Shown one piece after another: positions 8,413-18,084 of a stretch of DNA of 63,377 bases. The first letter of the stretch is position 1. Each line of letters opens with the position of its first letter. The position numbers and the translations under genes are program-made. Under the pieces are notes generated by a model. The model was given only the letters and a program-made list of their open reading frames with translations. It did no database searches and was not told where the DNA came from. This stretch comes from Leptospira kemamanensis (lineage in GTDB: Bacteria; Spirochaetota; Leptospiria; Leptospirales; Leptospiraceae). The stretch lies in assembly GCF_004769665.1 (NCBI RefSeq), contig NZ_RQGG01000046.1, positions 1-63,377 on the forward strand, read 5' to 3'.

Positions 8413-9351
8413 TTAGGAAGCTGATAATACTTCCACTTTCTTTTTCGATTTGGCTTCCTGTTTGTTTTTACGTGCGAGTAAAATTTCTTCTTTTTTAGCT
8501 CGGTCACGACTGATTCCTTCATTCAAAACTTTTTGTGGAGGTTTTTTCAGATCCCAAACTATTCCAAACCAACTTAAAAACTTTAAGATATAATAACTCA
8601 TATCAATCTCATACCAGTAAAACCCTTGGTTTGCCGACGAACAGTAGTAATGGTGGTTGTTATGCCAACCTTCTCCCATCGTAAGCAGTGCTAACCAAAC
8701 ATTGTTTTTACTAGTGTCTCTTGAATCGAACCGAACCGATCCATAGACATGGGATAAGGAATTGATCGTCCAAGTGGCATGTCCTAAGATAAATGTGGAA
8801 ACAGCATAACCGTAAACAAGCCATCCCCAACCACCCACGACATACAATAGAATTGCATAAGTCAAAGGTGGGATCCAATGATAACGATCCAACCAACGCA
8901 ACTCAGGAAATTTATAAAAATCGGGAATGAGTTTTGCTTCGTAGTCGTTGTAATCATCCCGTAAAAACCAAAACATATGAGAATACCAAAACCCTTTCCG
9001 ACTTGGGGAATGGATGTCTTTTTCGGTATCCGAATATTTGTGATGGTTCCTGTGATGAGCGGCCCACCACAAAACCCCTTTTTGCATAGACATGGATCCA
9101 ATCCAAGCCAACACAAATTGGAACACACGTGAGGTCTTAAAAGAGGAATGCGAAAAATAACGATGGTAGGCGGCTGTGATTCCAAACATCCGGAGGAAAT
9201 AAGATCCTACCGCAACCCAAACGAGAGCCCAGGAAAAGGGAACGGTGAAAACAGTTAAGACAGTCGCTTGGACAAGAAAAAACAAAATGAGGAAGAGTAA
9301 AGGAGCCTGTTCTTTGACAACAGGTTCCACCGAAGAAGATGCAGAATTCAT
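8413..9351 (-). CDS. Acyl-CoA delta-9 type fatty acid desaturase
   Basis: A 312-residue membrane di-iron desaturase that introduces a double bond into acyl chains and so sets membrane fluidity. All three histidine boxes are present: HRYFSH at residues 63-68, HHRNHH at 99-104 and GEGWHNNHHYY near residue 240. Four hydrophobic segments surround them. The C-terminus is lysine-rich. It is transcribed away from lysC with a 102 bp divergent gap and converges, 8 bp apart, on the anchored protein gene. The stearoyl-CoA desaturase-like arrangement favours an acyl-CoA or acyl-lipid substrate over acyl-ACP. Confidence 0.93.
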   Translation of the reverse strand: MNSASSSVEPVVKEQAPLLFLILFFLVQATVLTVFTVPFSWALVWVAVGSYFLRMFGITAAYHRYFSHSSFKTSRVFQFVLAWIGSMSMQKGVLWWAAHHRNHHKYSDTEKDIHSPSRKGFWYSHMFWFLRDDYNDYEAKLIPDFYKFPELRWLDRYHWIPPLTYAILLYVVGGWGWLVYGYAVSTFILGHATWTINSLSHVYGSVRFDSRDTSKNNVWLALLTMGEGWHNNHHYYCSSANQGFYWYEIDMSYYILKFLSWFGIVWDLKKPPQKVLNEGISRDRAKKEEILLARKNKQEAKSKKKVEVLSAS

Positions 9352-9453
9352 TCAATAACCTATACTTATTGGAGTCTTTTCAAATCGATTGGTTGCAAAA
9401 AAATTCATTCTACTTGATTCCCGATTTGCCTCTCCTAGCCTGTCCATAAACCC

Positions 9454-10668
9454 ATGTCATCGAAAATCGTTGTCCAAAAATACGGTGGAACCTCAGTTGG
9501 TGACACCACTAAAATTAAAAATGTGGCCAAACGCATCAAACGTTACCACGATGAAGGCCAAAAAGTTGCTGTTGTCGTTTCGGCAATGGGACATACTACA
9601 GACGAACTGGTCGATCTTGCTGACCAAATTTCGAAAAACCCTCCCAAACGGGAAATGGATATGTTACTTTCCACGGGGGAACAAGTATCCATTGCGTTAC
9701 TTGCGATTGCACTCAATGAATTGGGAGTTCCGGCCCAATCCTTTACCGGTTCTCAATTAAAAATTTTGACGGATGGAAACTTTTCCAACGGTAAAATTGA
9801 AATGATCGACAGATCCAGAATCGACGAAGCCTTTAACAAAGGAAAGGTGGTTATCGTCGCAGGATTCCAAGGGATTGATAAAGACGAAAATATTGTTACC
9901 TTAGGACGAGGTGGAAGTGATACCTCTGCTGTAGCCCTTGCCGCAGCTTTAGGGGCAGACGAATGTGAAATTTATACAGACGTAGATGGGGTTTACACAG
10001 CCGACCCAAGAAAAATTCCAACTGCAAAAATGCACAAACAAATCACTTACGAAGAGATGTTGGAACTCGCAAGCCTTGGGGCTGGAGTTTTACATTCCAG
10101 AAGTGTTGAATTAGGGATGAACTACAATGTGGTCATCCACGTACGATCGAGTTTCCACGACAAACCGGGAACGTTAGTAATGAGTGAGGATAAAATTATG
10201 GAAAAAATGAAAGTGAGTGGAGTGACTGCAAAAGGTGACCAAGCACGTGTTACCATTGCGGACGTAAAAGACAAACCAGGAATTGCAGCAGACCTATTCA
10301 CTCAACTATCTAACAAAGATGTCATCGTTGACGTCATTGTGCAATCCTCTCCAAGAGACGGAATCAATACCATTTCGTTCACCATTGCCAAAAAAGACAT
10401 TGGAGCTGCAAAACCAATCATCGAAGCCTATGCAAAGGATCATGGGAATGGAAAAGCAGAGATTGACGAAAACATTTCTATTGTTTCAGCAGTGGGAGTG
10501 GGTATGAAATCTCATGTGGGAGTGGCAGCAAAAATGTTCCAGTCCTTAGCTGAGAAAAATATCAATATCGAAATGATTTCGACATCAGAGATTAAAATTT
10601 CTTGTGTCATCAAACAAAACCAAGCGGAAGACGCAGTAAAGGCTTTACACACTACCTTTATCGGGTAA
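9454..10668 (+). CDS. lysC: Aspartate kinase, monofunctional
   Basis: Phosphorylates aspartate with ATP, the first step towards lysine/diaminopimelate, threonine and methionine. The 404-residue length is that of a Bacillus/Corynebacterium-type alpha subunit. Seen: [12 protein letters not shown] at residues 6-17, [33 protein letters not shown] near residue 150, and [16 protein letters not shown] near residue 174. Two ACT domains occupy about residues 265-404 and are the expected site of feedback control. A peptidyl-prolyl isomerase-like gene follows 12 bp downstream. Confidence 0.96.
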   Translation: MSSKIVVQKYGGTSVGDTTKIKNVAKRIKRYHDEGQKVAVVVSAMGHTTDELVDLADQISKNPPKREMDMLLSTGEQVSIALLAIALNELGVPAQSFTGSQLKILTDGNFSNGKIEMIDRSRIDEAFNKGKVVIVAGFQGIDKDENIVTLGRGGSDTSAVALAAALGADECEIYTDVDGVYTADPRKIPTAKMHKQITYEEMLELASLGAGVLHSRSVELGMNYNVVIHVRSSFHDKPGTLVMSEDKIMEKMKVSGVTAKGDQARVTIADVKDKPGIAADLFTQLSNKDVIVDVIVQSSPRDGINTISFTIAKKDIGAAKPIIEAYAKDHGNGKAEIDENISIVSAVGVGMKSHVGVAAKMFQSLAEKNINIEMISTSEIKISCVIKQNQAEDAVKALHTTFIG

Positions 10669-10680
10669 ACTTTTGACCGT

Positions 10681-11730
10681 ATGCAAAAAAGACCACGACT
10701 CAAACGTCATTTCGTTTTCATTTTTGCTGCGGTTGTTTGTGTTTTCCTAGCCGTTCCCACAAAACCACTCGGCTCCTATGAGTCGTTAAATGCTGTCCTT
10801 GCCATTGTAGGTCCCAAGTCTATCTCCACCTTGGATTATGAGGAAGGAGTGGAACGGTATAAAAACCTTTCTCGTTTTTTTCCTGCGTATCGCAAAAAAG
10901 GATCCTTACATTCCCAGGTCATCGACTTTCTCATTGACCGCGCAGTAGTAGACAATGTTGCCGATGAAGAATCGATCCAAGTCAATGAAAAACGGATCGA
11001 AGCGGAAATTCAAAAACGAATGGAAGCGCAAGGAATCAGTGACATCGAACAATTTAAAAAAGCAGTTCAAACACAGTTTAATCTTCCTTACGATGTTTGG
11101 TTAGAGGACCTTCCTTACCAAATCAAAAAAGGACAACTTTTACAAATCAAAGTGAGTCCACCACTTCCCTCAGAACAAGAAGTGCAATCTTGGTATAACA
11201 AAAACAAGGCGAAAGTGGGAAACGAATTTAGATTCCGTGAATTAGTTATCTCTCCTGCGAATAGTTCCATTGAAGAAGAATCTCGTTTGTTCAATGAATT
11301 AACAGAAATTCGAAATAAGTCCATTCAAGATCCTTCCTTTTTCAAACTTGTGGCTTCTGGGCCGAGAAACGAATCCAGATACAAACTCAATGGTGGTCTC
11401 GTGAATTGGGTTCCTACCTTTGAATTGTATAAATCACAACCAATGACAGCCTCCGTTCTCGCACAAGTGGGGGGACAAGGAAAGTTTTCAGAGGTTTTCC
11501 GTGATGATCGCAAACGATATTGTATTGTTTACATTGAAGGGGTGCGACCTACACCACTCGATGCTGTGAGAAAAGGGATCCAAGGATTTTTATTTCGCGA
11601 AAAAGAACAAACCTCCTTTGAAGAATGGGTTGCCGCCACGAGAAAAAGTACATCCATCACGATCTTTGATCCTATCTACATCAAAGAACATAACATTAGT
11701 AATCCGGAAGAAAAGTACAACTCAGATTAA
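10681..11730 (+). CDS. SurA-like periplasmic foldase
   Basis: A 349-residue exported protein. The N-terminus has a basic start and hydrophobic helix (HFVFIFAAVVCVFLAVPTKPLG, 10-31). A SurA_N-like helical domain follows with VIDFLIDRAVVDNVADEESIQVNEKRIEAEI and YDVWLEDLPYQIKKGQLL. A degenerate parvulin-type domain (FRFRELVISP...FKLVASGP...LNGGLVNWVP, about 170-310) comes after it. The SurA family chaperones outer-membrane proteins. The GGLVNWVP segment matches parvulin GG.LGW. Its TAA overlaps the ATG of the next gene by one base (TAATG). Confidence 0.82.
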   Translation: MQKRPRLKRHFVFIFAAVVCVFLAVPTKPLGSYESLNAVLAIVGPKSISTLDYEEGVERYKNLSRFFPAYRKKGSLHSQVIDFLIDRAVVDNVADEESIQVNEKRIEAEIQKRMEAQGISDIEQFKKAVQTQFNLPYDVWLEDLPYQIKKGQLLQIKVSPPLPSEQEVQSWYNKNKAKVGNEFRFRELVISPANSSIEEESRLFNELTEIRNKSIQDPSFFKLVASGPRNESRYKLNGGLVNWVPTFELYKSQPMTASVLAQVGGQGKFSEVFRDDRKRYCIVYIEGVRPTPLDAVRKGIQGFLFREKEQTSFEEWVAATRKSTSITIFDPIYIKEHNISNPEEKYNSD

Positions 11731-13280
11731 TGGTAAACCGTAAGGACTACAATCCCAGCTTTGCGGTTGTTTATTTAGACAACCAAACACTTACCTTTTT
11801 AGAATCTCATTTTGAGATTTCACTTGTCAAATCCTTTGTCAAAAAACTTCATTCCGTCTTTCCAAATCTCAAAATTCATATCAATGTTTCTAATTCCATC
11901 TTATCAAAGTTTGATGGGGATAAAATCACAGAGTCATTTGTGTTTTACCAACAGGTTTCTTCAGAAATTGAATTCATCAAACAAATTGGTGCCTTACTTC
12001 CTGAATCGATTTTCAAAGATCCAGAATGGGATGAAGTTTGTTTTTTATATTTTACAGGGATCTCTCCACTCTTAAATCCAACTCTGACTGAAAAAATTTG
12101 GAATCGTCACAAAAACTTTTTTTGCCAATATTCCTATTCGGAAAACTTACCACCAGGTCTCATTCCAACAGTCATCACTAGAGAATTTTTAAGTTCTTTG
12201 CCTGACCAACTCACAACCGACATTCATTCTTTTTTCTTAAAGAACATCAACCAATACGATGTTGATATTTTTTTCCAATCTCCAGATTTGCGACAATTAC
12301 GTTTGGACTTTCGATTCAATTCCATTCGTTCCAAGGTTCTCATCAAAGGGTTACTTGAGATTACAGAAGAAATTCCATACGAGAATTTACAAAATATCCT
12401 GAAAGAAAATCCGGAACTCTATCGTAGTTCTCCTTCCTATTTGGAATGGGAAATCTACAAAGGATGTGAACTCTCTTGTATTTTTTGTCCGAGAGAGTTT
12501 GTCGACAAATCCAATGATGGAAGTTTTGTTCCTCTCACTTCTGTTCAAAATTTAATAAAACAATTAGAAGAAAAACAACATTCTCCGATCACCATCAGTT
12601 TGTCCGGAAATGGAGAGCCTCTTTTACATCCTGAGTTTTCGTTGGTAGTGAAAGAAATTCTCAAACTCACTTCCCTAAAAGAACTCATCATTGAAACAGC
12701 CTTATACAAACACGTGGATGTTTTAGTTTCCCTCATTGGCGAATTAGAACCTTCTTCAAAAGAAAAACTTTGTATCATCGCAAACGTCTCTACACTAAAA
12801 GAAGACAAATACCAAACCTTATACGGAAAAAAAGGATTAACACAAGTTTTAGAAGCTGTGGAAACTCTATCTAAAATCCTACCACCAAACTCATTGTATG
12901 TGCAAATGATCAAAATGAAAGAAGTGGAAGAAGAAATTGATTCTTATTTCACATATTTTGAAAAAAAGGGAATCAACGTCATTTTGCAAAAATACAATCG
13001 ATTTGCAGTAAAGTTACCAGAAAGACGAGTTAGTGATCTTACACCGATTCATCGAGAATTTTGTTGGCACCTAACACGCGATCTATACCTTTCTGTAACT
13101 GGTGAAGTATCGATTTGCAAACAAAACCAAACCGAAATCATAGGAAATTTATTCACAGAATCGTTTGAAAGTATCTGGAAACGAGGATTACCATTTTTTC
13201 ACCATAGTTTTAAAGGTGAACATGACAAAATTCCAGCTCCTTGTTTGAATTGTGATGAGTGGTACACCTTCAACGCATGA
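11730..13280 (+). CDS. Radical SAM protein with SPASM domain (spiro-SPASM family)
   Basis: A 516-residue protein in three parts. Residues 1-230 have no cluster motif and look like a worn nucleotidyltransferase fold (FTGISPLLNPTLTEKIW, then LPPGLIPTVITREFLSSL). Residues about 235-430 are a radical SAM domain with C246-x3-C250-x2-C253 (CELSCIFC) and ISLSGNGEPLLHPEF. The C-terminus is a SPASM-type domain with Cys at CWHLTRD, VSICKQNQ and CLNCDEWY for auxiliary clusters. It would cleave SAM to start radical chemistry on an unknown substrate. It overlaps the next gene by 29 bp. The combination matches the spirochaete-restricted spiro-SPASM family. Confidence 0.88.
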   Translation: MVNRKDYNPSFAVVYLDNQTLTFLESHFEISLVKSFVKKLHSVFPNLKIHINVSNSILSKFDGDKITESFVFYQQVSSEIEFIKQIGALLPESIFKDPEWDEVCFLYFTGISPLLNPTLTEKIWNRHKNFFCQYSYSENLPPGLIPTVITREFLSSLPDQLTTDIHSFFLKNINQYDVDIFFQSPDLRQLRLDFRFNSIRSKVLIKGLLEITEEIPYENLQNILKENPELYRSSPSYLEWEIYKGCELSCIFCPREFVDKSNDGSFVPLTSVQNLIKQLEEKQHSPITISLSGNGEPLLHPEFSLVVKEILKLTSLKELIIETALYKHVDVLVSLIGELEPSSKEKLCIIANVSTLKEDKYQTLYGKKGLTQVLEAVETLSKILPPNSLYVQMIKMKEVEEEIDSYFTYFEKKGINVILQKYNRFAVKLPERRVSDLTPIHREFCWHLTRDLYLSVTGEVSICKQNQTEIIGNLFTESFESIWKRGLPFFHHSFKGEHDKIPAPCLNCDEWYTFNA

Positions 13281-14910
13281 TAGTTTTGCCTTCATACAGG
13301 CAAGACTAGGTTCTACACGATTTCCCAAAAAAATTTTAAAATCCATTCCAGAAGGATCAAATCTAACGTTTTTGGATCATATTCAGAATCGTTTAACAAC
13401 TTTACTCGATAAGGAACAAATCGTTTTTTTGATTCCAGAAAATGATGAGGAAACGATTCAATTTCTAAAAGGTAGAGGATATTTATACTTTTGTGGATCG
13501 GAAACGGATGTAAGAGAAAGGTATCGATCTGCTGCAAAACAGTTTGGAGCCAAACACATCATTCGACTCACGGGAGACAATCCGTTTGTGGATGTCGATT
13601 CCATACGGTATTTGTATGAAGCAATCTTAGAAATCAGAGAACCTTACTATAGTTTGTCGATGGTGGGACTACCTCTTGGAATGGGAGTGGAATGTTTTTC
13701 TGCTGCTTCACTTTTTTACGAATCAAACGAAACCAATTTAGAACGACATAAGGAACATGTTTCCTTACACATTAAAGAATTTCCCGAAATTCATACACAA
13801 TACCGACTGTATCCCCCTCACTTACAAAGAATTCCTCTATTCCAAGAAATGCAAAATGGTTTGATTTCCCAACTTAGAATCACTGTGGATGAAAAAAATG
13901 ATTATGACTTAATCTGTGAAATTTGGAAACATTTGGGCGAAACAAATCCTAACTTTGGTGTGGAAGAAATTTTGTCTCTGTACAAGTCCAATCCACAAAT
14001 ATTTTCCATCAATTCTGATGTTTCCCAAGTAACTTTTTCCTTACCAAAACCAGAAAAGGAAAAAAAGAAGGTGAACATCCTCTACGGAAATCCAAACCAA
14101 TTTGGATATGGACACTTTGAACGTTGCAAATCATTATCCATTTATTTACAAGTGAATGGTTATGATGTGGTTCTCAGAGATACCTTTCACGATGACGAAC
14201 GAGATCTGCCTCATATATTCGATATCCGGGAAATCGAATACCCTGTCCGCCATTCCTTTTATATCGATAACCTAAACCATCCACCTAACAAATACAATGC
14301 GTGTTTTTTCTTACCTCATCCTTCTTATGTTTTTTCCGAAACAGTTTCCAAAGAAGAGAATCCTGATCCAACACCCACAAATCTCTCGTATTACAGCTCC
14401 CCTTTGTCGGAGCTGAACCGAGGGACAAAAACCATTCCTGGAAAAATATTGGTTTATGCTGGGCAATTGGATGAAACCGAGTCCAATCAAATTGATGATT
14501 ACTTACTTCAGTTTTACAAACAAAGTTTGAATACCGAAAATCCTTCCTTCGATTTCATCTTGCGAATTGGAGGGAAAAAACCAAACAACTCTAAGATTCA
14601 TTTCCAAGAACGAATCTCTTATACCGAATTTTTACGTGAAATGAATTCAGCAGAATGGGTGTGCACCTATTTTGGACAAACCATGATGGAAGCAATGGCC
14701 AAAGGAAAAAAAGTGAGTTTGCTTGGAATTTCGGAAGTGCATACAACTCTTGGTGAATTCGCAGAGAAAGAATTGGGGATTCCTTTTATCGGAAGATTGT
14801 CCAAACTGGATTCCGTTTTCAGATTTCCAAATAAAATGAACACAAAGAATATCAATTTGGTTCGCGATGCGCACATACAAATCCTAGACTGGTTAAACTC
14901 CCTTACTTAA
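13252..14910 (+). CDS. SpsF-like cytidylyltransferase fused to PseG-like glycosyl-hydrolase/transferase domain
   Basis: A 552-residue cytoplasmic fusion. Residues 8-230 match SpsF-type sugar nucleotidyltransferases: FIQARLGSTRFPKKIL, then CGSETDVRERYRSAAKQFGA and IIRLTGDNPFVDVDS. Residues about 275-552 look like PseG or GT-B: NILYGNPNQFGYGHFERCKSL at the start and TYFGQTMMEAMAKGKKVSLLG near residue 480. PseG removes UDP from UDP-sugars on the way to nonulosonic acids. Start is GTG at 13252 or ATG at 13255, both inside the SPASM gene, so translation is coupled. The fusion suggests sequential handling of one nucleotide sugar; the substrate is unknown. Confidence 0.8.
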   Translation: MMSGTPSTHDSFAFIQARLGSTRFPKKILKSIPEGSNLTFLDHIQNRLTTLLDKEQIVFLIPENDEETIQFLKGRGYLYFCGSETDVRERYRSAAKQFGAKHIIRLTGDNPFVDVDSIRYLYEAILEIREPYYSLSMVGLPLGMGVECFSAASLFYESNETNLERHKEHVSLHIKEFPEIHTQYRLYPPHLQRIPLFQEMQNGLISQLRITVDEKNDYDLICEIWKHLGETNPNFGVEEILSLYKSNPQIFSINSDVSQVTFSLPKPEKEKKKVNILYGNPNQFGYGHFERCKSLSIYLQVNGYDVVLRDTFHDDERDLPHIFDIREIEYPVRHSFYIDNLNHPPNKYNACFFLPHPSYVFSETVSKEENPDPTPTNLSYYSSPLSELNRGTKTIPGKILVYAGQLDETESNQIDDYLLQFYKQSLNTENPSFDFILRIGGKKPNNSKIHFQERISYTEFLREMNSAEWVCTYFGQTMMEAMAKGKKVSLLGISEVHTTLGEFAEKELGIPFIGRLSKLDSVFRFPNKMNTKNINLVRDAHIQILDWLNSLT

Positions 14911-14911
14911 A

Positions 14912-15931
14912 ATGAATATGAAAATCAAATCCACATTTTTAGTTTCTTTAATTTTGTTAGTTGGATCCTATACATCTGTTTTTTCTGATACAGAAGACCA
15001 AGAATCAATTGAAATCAATGCCAAAATCGAAATCGAAAAAGTAAGTCGAAATATCATCAATGCTCTCCGGTATGGAAGATTTGGTTTAGCTGATGGAGAA
15101 TGGAAAAAAATCCAATCGGAAGTTTATAAATCTTTTGCTGAATACGATTATCTCAATGGAAGTTTGTTATACTCTCGAATGGAATGGCAAGAAGCGAAAG
15201 AGAGTTTGAATCGTGCACTTAAAAAAGAGCCCAACCACGAAGCCGCAAGTTTCCTACTCGGGATGATTTACGCACAAGAAGATAGTTGGTCAGAAGCAAA
15301 AGAAACTTGGATCGAAACCAATCAAATCTCGCCTTACAATCCATTTTATCATTATAACCTTGGATTGGCCTATTACATTCTAAAAGACTATCCGAATGCA
15401 ATCACTTCCCTAAATAAATCTTTAGAATACAAAACGAACTACAATGAAGCAAAACTCATTTTAGCAAAAACCTTTTTGGAACTGAATCAAGTGGATCAAG
15501 CTAAAACGGAACTAACATCCATTTTGGAACAAGATCCAAAACATATGTTAGCATCTCACTTGATGGGACGAGTCGTGTATCTACTCGAAAAAGATCCTAA
15601 AAAATCTCTCACCTATTTGAAGAATCCAAGAGTTCTCGGTTGGAGAGAAAAAAAAGTGTATGCTCGTTGTTATTTTGAAATGAGAAAATGGCGTGAAGCA
15701 GAAAACTTACTGAGACCAATCGCCTATTCACCGTTTGCTGACGAATACGATCAAAGTTTTTATCTTAACTTACTTCTCAATCTTGGATTTGATGAAAGAG
15801 CAAATGACTTTTTCCATTTCATTCAAAAACAATCCCAAAACGAATCCAAAATTGCAGAAGCGTATAGAATGTTACTCTCTTCCCGCGAAGGAAAAGATTT
15901 ACTTTACCATTACTTCAAACTTAGATATTAA
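14912..15931 (+). CDS. Exported tetratricopeptide-repeat protein
   Basis: A 339-residue protein starting just after the SpsF-PseG fusion, either at 14912 or at the second ATG 14918. A signal peptide (STFLVSLILLVGSYTSVFS) is cleaved near residue 25. At least five TPR-like helical pairs follow: EWQEAKESLNRALKKEPNHEAA, SWSEAKETWIETNQISPYNPF, DYPNAITSLNKSLEYKTNYNEA and QVDQAKTELTSILEQDPKHMLA are the clearest. TPR proteins are scaffolds; the operon position suggests it works with the surface-modification genes upstream. No Cys lipobox, so it is probably a soluble periplasmic protein. Confidence 0.82.
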   Translation: MNMKIKSTFLVSLILLVGSYTSVFSDTEDQESIEINAKIEIEKVSRNIINALRYGRFGLADGEWKKIQSEVYKSFAEYDYLNGSLLYSRMEWQEAKESLNRALKKEPNHEAASFLLGMIYAQEDSWSEAKETWIETNQISPYNPFYHYNLGLAYYILKDYPNAITSLNKSLEYKTNYNEAKLILAKTFLELNQVDQAKTELTSILEQDPKHMLASHLMGRVVYLLEKDPKKSLTYLKNPRVLGWREKKVYARCYFEMRKWREAENLLRPIAYSPFADEYDQSFYLNLLLNLGFDERANDFFHFIQKQSQNESKIAEAYRMLLSSREGKDLLYHYFKLRY

Positions 15932-15999
15932 TTAACTATTATTGATTTCTTGATATGAATACTTGAATTTATCTTCTAGTATTCATATTCTATAGTTAA
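15932..15999. terminator. Nested inverted repeat between convergent genes
   Basis: Two nested inverted repeats fill the gap between the TPR gene and the response regulator. The inner one is a perfect 11 bp pair (ATATGAATACT at 15953-15963 with AGTATTCATAT at 15978-15988). The outer one is TTAACTAT at 15932-15939 with ATAGTTAA at 15992-15999. There is no clear T-tract, so this is called a bidirectional terminator mainly from its position between two converging stop codons. Confidence 0.6.
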
Positions 16000-16003
16000 T
16001 AAA

Positions 16004-16675
16004 TTACGAAACGACGATATCGGTTTTGGCTTGGGTGTATTTCCACTCCACTGCCACTCGAATCAATTTTTCGTTTTCTGTGATGCTGAGTTTGGATTTG
16101 ATACGCGAACGTAAAGTTTCAATCGTGGAAGGAGCAAGTCCCATATTGGCGGCGATTTCTTTCACCGGCATCCCTTCTCCAATCATGAGAAATACTTCCA
16201 ACTCTCGATTGGACAATCGATCGATAGGATCTTTTTCATCTTTCTGGGAAGCACGATACAGATGCCCAAGTAGTCTTGTTGCTTGTGAAGAACTCACAAA
16301 ATAATCACCTTTGAGCACTGTATGGATGGCTTCTACAATTTGTGTGGTAGTATCTTCTTTAAATACATAACCCATAGCACCAAGTTTAAATGCACGATCC
16401 ACAAAGGTATCATCCGTCAACATACTGATGATGATGACGGCGATATTAGGAAATGTTGTTCGAAGGCGTTTGAGTAACTGCAATCCGTTTTGGTTTTGTT
16501 TGAGTTGGATATCAATTAAAACCAATGTTGGTTGCAGTTGTTCTATATCGTTAAATGCTTTTTCAATATTATCCGCACTCCCGATGCACTCTAAATCTTC
16601 TGATTTAGCAATTAAGTTTTGTAGTGCATCTACTACAAGTGGATGGTCATCAACGATATAGACTTGTTTTTTCAT
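16004..16675 (-). CDS. NarL/LuxR-type response regulator (orphan)
   Basis: A 223-residue two-domain regulator. The receiver (1-120) has the acidic pair D9-D10, the phospho-accepting D55 in LVLIDIQL, Ser84 in VIIISML and K106 in YVFKED. The C-terminal LuxR/FixJ helix-turn-helix (about 150-212) reads LSNRELEVFLMIGEGMPVKEIAANMGL...TIETLRSRIKSKL. All phosphorylation residues are intact, but no histidine kinase is nearby. It lies 11 bp downstream of pntB on the same strand, so it is probably transcribed with the transhydrogenase genes. Confidence 0.93.
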   Translation of the reverse strand: MKKQVYIVDDHPLVVDALQNLIAKSEDLECIGSADNIEKAFNDIEQLQPTLVLIDIQLKQNQNGLQLLKRLRTTFPNIAVIIISMLTDDTFVDRAFKLGAMGYVFKEDTTTQIVEAIHTVLKGDYFVSSSQATRLLGHLYRASQKDEKDPIDRLSNRELEVFLMIGEGMPVKEIAANMGLAPSTIETLRSRIKSKLSITENEKLIRVAVEWKYTQAKTDIVVS

Positions 16676-16686
16676 AAATTACGACT

Positions 16687-18084
16687 CTAAGATTCTTTTA
16701 AAGCTGCGATCATCTCTTGCGTTGCTTTTTTACCATCACCGAACAACATCAAACAGTTGTCAGCAATGAAAAGTGGATTGGGAACTCCCGCAAATCCAGG
16801 GCTAAGGGAACGTTTGATCACAACTACCGTTTTTGCATTTCCAACGTCCAAAATCGGCATACCAGCAATTGGTGATTTAGGATCTGTTTTTGCAAGTGGG
16901 TTCGTTACGTCATTCGCACCATTAACGATCACAACATCAACATTTTCGAAAGTACTATTGATCTCGTCCATCTCTTTCAAACGATCGTAAGGAATATCGG
17001 CTTCCGCAAGTAACACGTTCATGTGCCCAGGCATACGACCCGCAACTGGATGGATCGCAAAAGTAACATCGATTCCACGAGCTGTGAGAAGTTGGTACAA
17101 ATCTCTGACAGTATGTTGCGCTTGTGCTACAGCCATACCATAACCAGGGACAATCACTACACTTCTTGCGACATCTAACAACATCGCTACTTCTTCTGCA
17201 CTGGTTGACTTAACTTTACCAGAGTAAAAATCGCCATCATCTTTCATTTCTGTAGCGACAGCCCCAAATCCCCCAAATAGAACATTCGTCAAACTACGGT
17301 TCATCGCTTTACACATGATTTGTGTTAGAATGATTCCAGATGCTCCTACGAGAGATCCTGAAATGATAAGAACGTTATTATTGAGAACAAATCCTGTGGC
17401 AGACGCCGCAATCCCTGAATAGGAGTTGAGGAGGGAAATTACAACTGGCATGTCGGCTCCCCCAATCGGAATCACAAGGAAGATACCGAGGAGTAAACTC
17501 ACACCACTTAAGATCCAATAAATAGATTCATCCGTTGGCTCTAAACATCCATAAACTCCAAGTCCTACAGCAGCAAGGCCAACGAGGATTTTTACAAGTT
17601 GATCACCAGGATAACGAACTGCTTTTTCTGTAATAAAACCTTGTAACTTACCGAAGGCGATAAAACTTCCTGAGAACGTAATCCCACCAACAATTGCCGA
17701 GAAAACAATCGAAACGATTTCTTGGTAATTGACTGTAGTCGCATATTTTGGAATGGAAAGTTGTAAAGCAGCACCAGCTACAAAAACAGAAGCGATACCA
17801 CCAAATCCGTTGAGTACGGCTACAAGTTGTGGCATTGCAGTCATTTGGATTTTGATCGCAAGGATGATACCGATCACAGATCCAATGAGAACACCCACAG
17901 CGATCCATTCGTAAGAAAGAATTTCACGATCAAAAAGTGTTGCGACAACGGCAATGAGCATCCCAAGTGCACCAAGAAGATTTCCTCTGGTCGCTGTTTT
18001 AGGATGAGCAAGTTGTTTGATTCCAACGATGAATAATATGGAAGCAACGAGATAAGCGAGATTTAAAATACTGATGAGTTCCAT
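16687..18084 (-). CDS. pntB: NAD(P) transhydrogenase subunit beta
   Basis: A 465-residue membrane protein that binds NADP(H) and couples hydride transfer to proton translocation. Residues 1-270 contain about nine membrane helices (MELISILNLAYLVASILFIVG at the start). The C-terminal NADP-binding domain III has IVPGYGMAVAQAQHTVRDL, FAIHPVAGRMPGHMNVLLAEA, VIVNGANDVTNP and VVIKRSLSPGFAGVPNPLF. These are all standard PntB landmarks. The ATG overlaps the stop of pntA2 by one base at 18084. Confidence 0.97.
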   Translation of the reverse strand: MELISILNLAYLVASILFIVGIKQLAHPKTATRGNLLGALGMLIAVVATLFDREILSYEWIAVGVLIGSVIGIILAIKIQMTAMPQLVAVLNGFGGIASVFVAGAALQLSIPKYATTVNYQEIVSIVFSAIVGGITFSGSFIAFGKLQGFITEKAVRYPGDQLVKILVGLAAVGLGVYGCLEPTDESIYWILSGVSLLLGIFLVIPIGGADMPVVISLLNSYSGIAASATGFVLNNNVLIISGSLVGASGIILTQIMCKAMNRSLTNVLFGGFGAVATEMKDDGDFYSGKVKSTSAEEVAMLLDVARSVVIVPGYGMAVAQAQHTVRDLYQLLTARGIDVTFAIHPVAGRMPGHMNVLLAEADIPYDRLKEMDEINSTFENVDVVIVNGANDVTNPLAKTDPKSPIAGMPILDVGNAKTVVVIKRSLSPGFAGVPNPLFIADNCLMLFGDGKKATQEMIAALKES

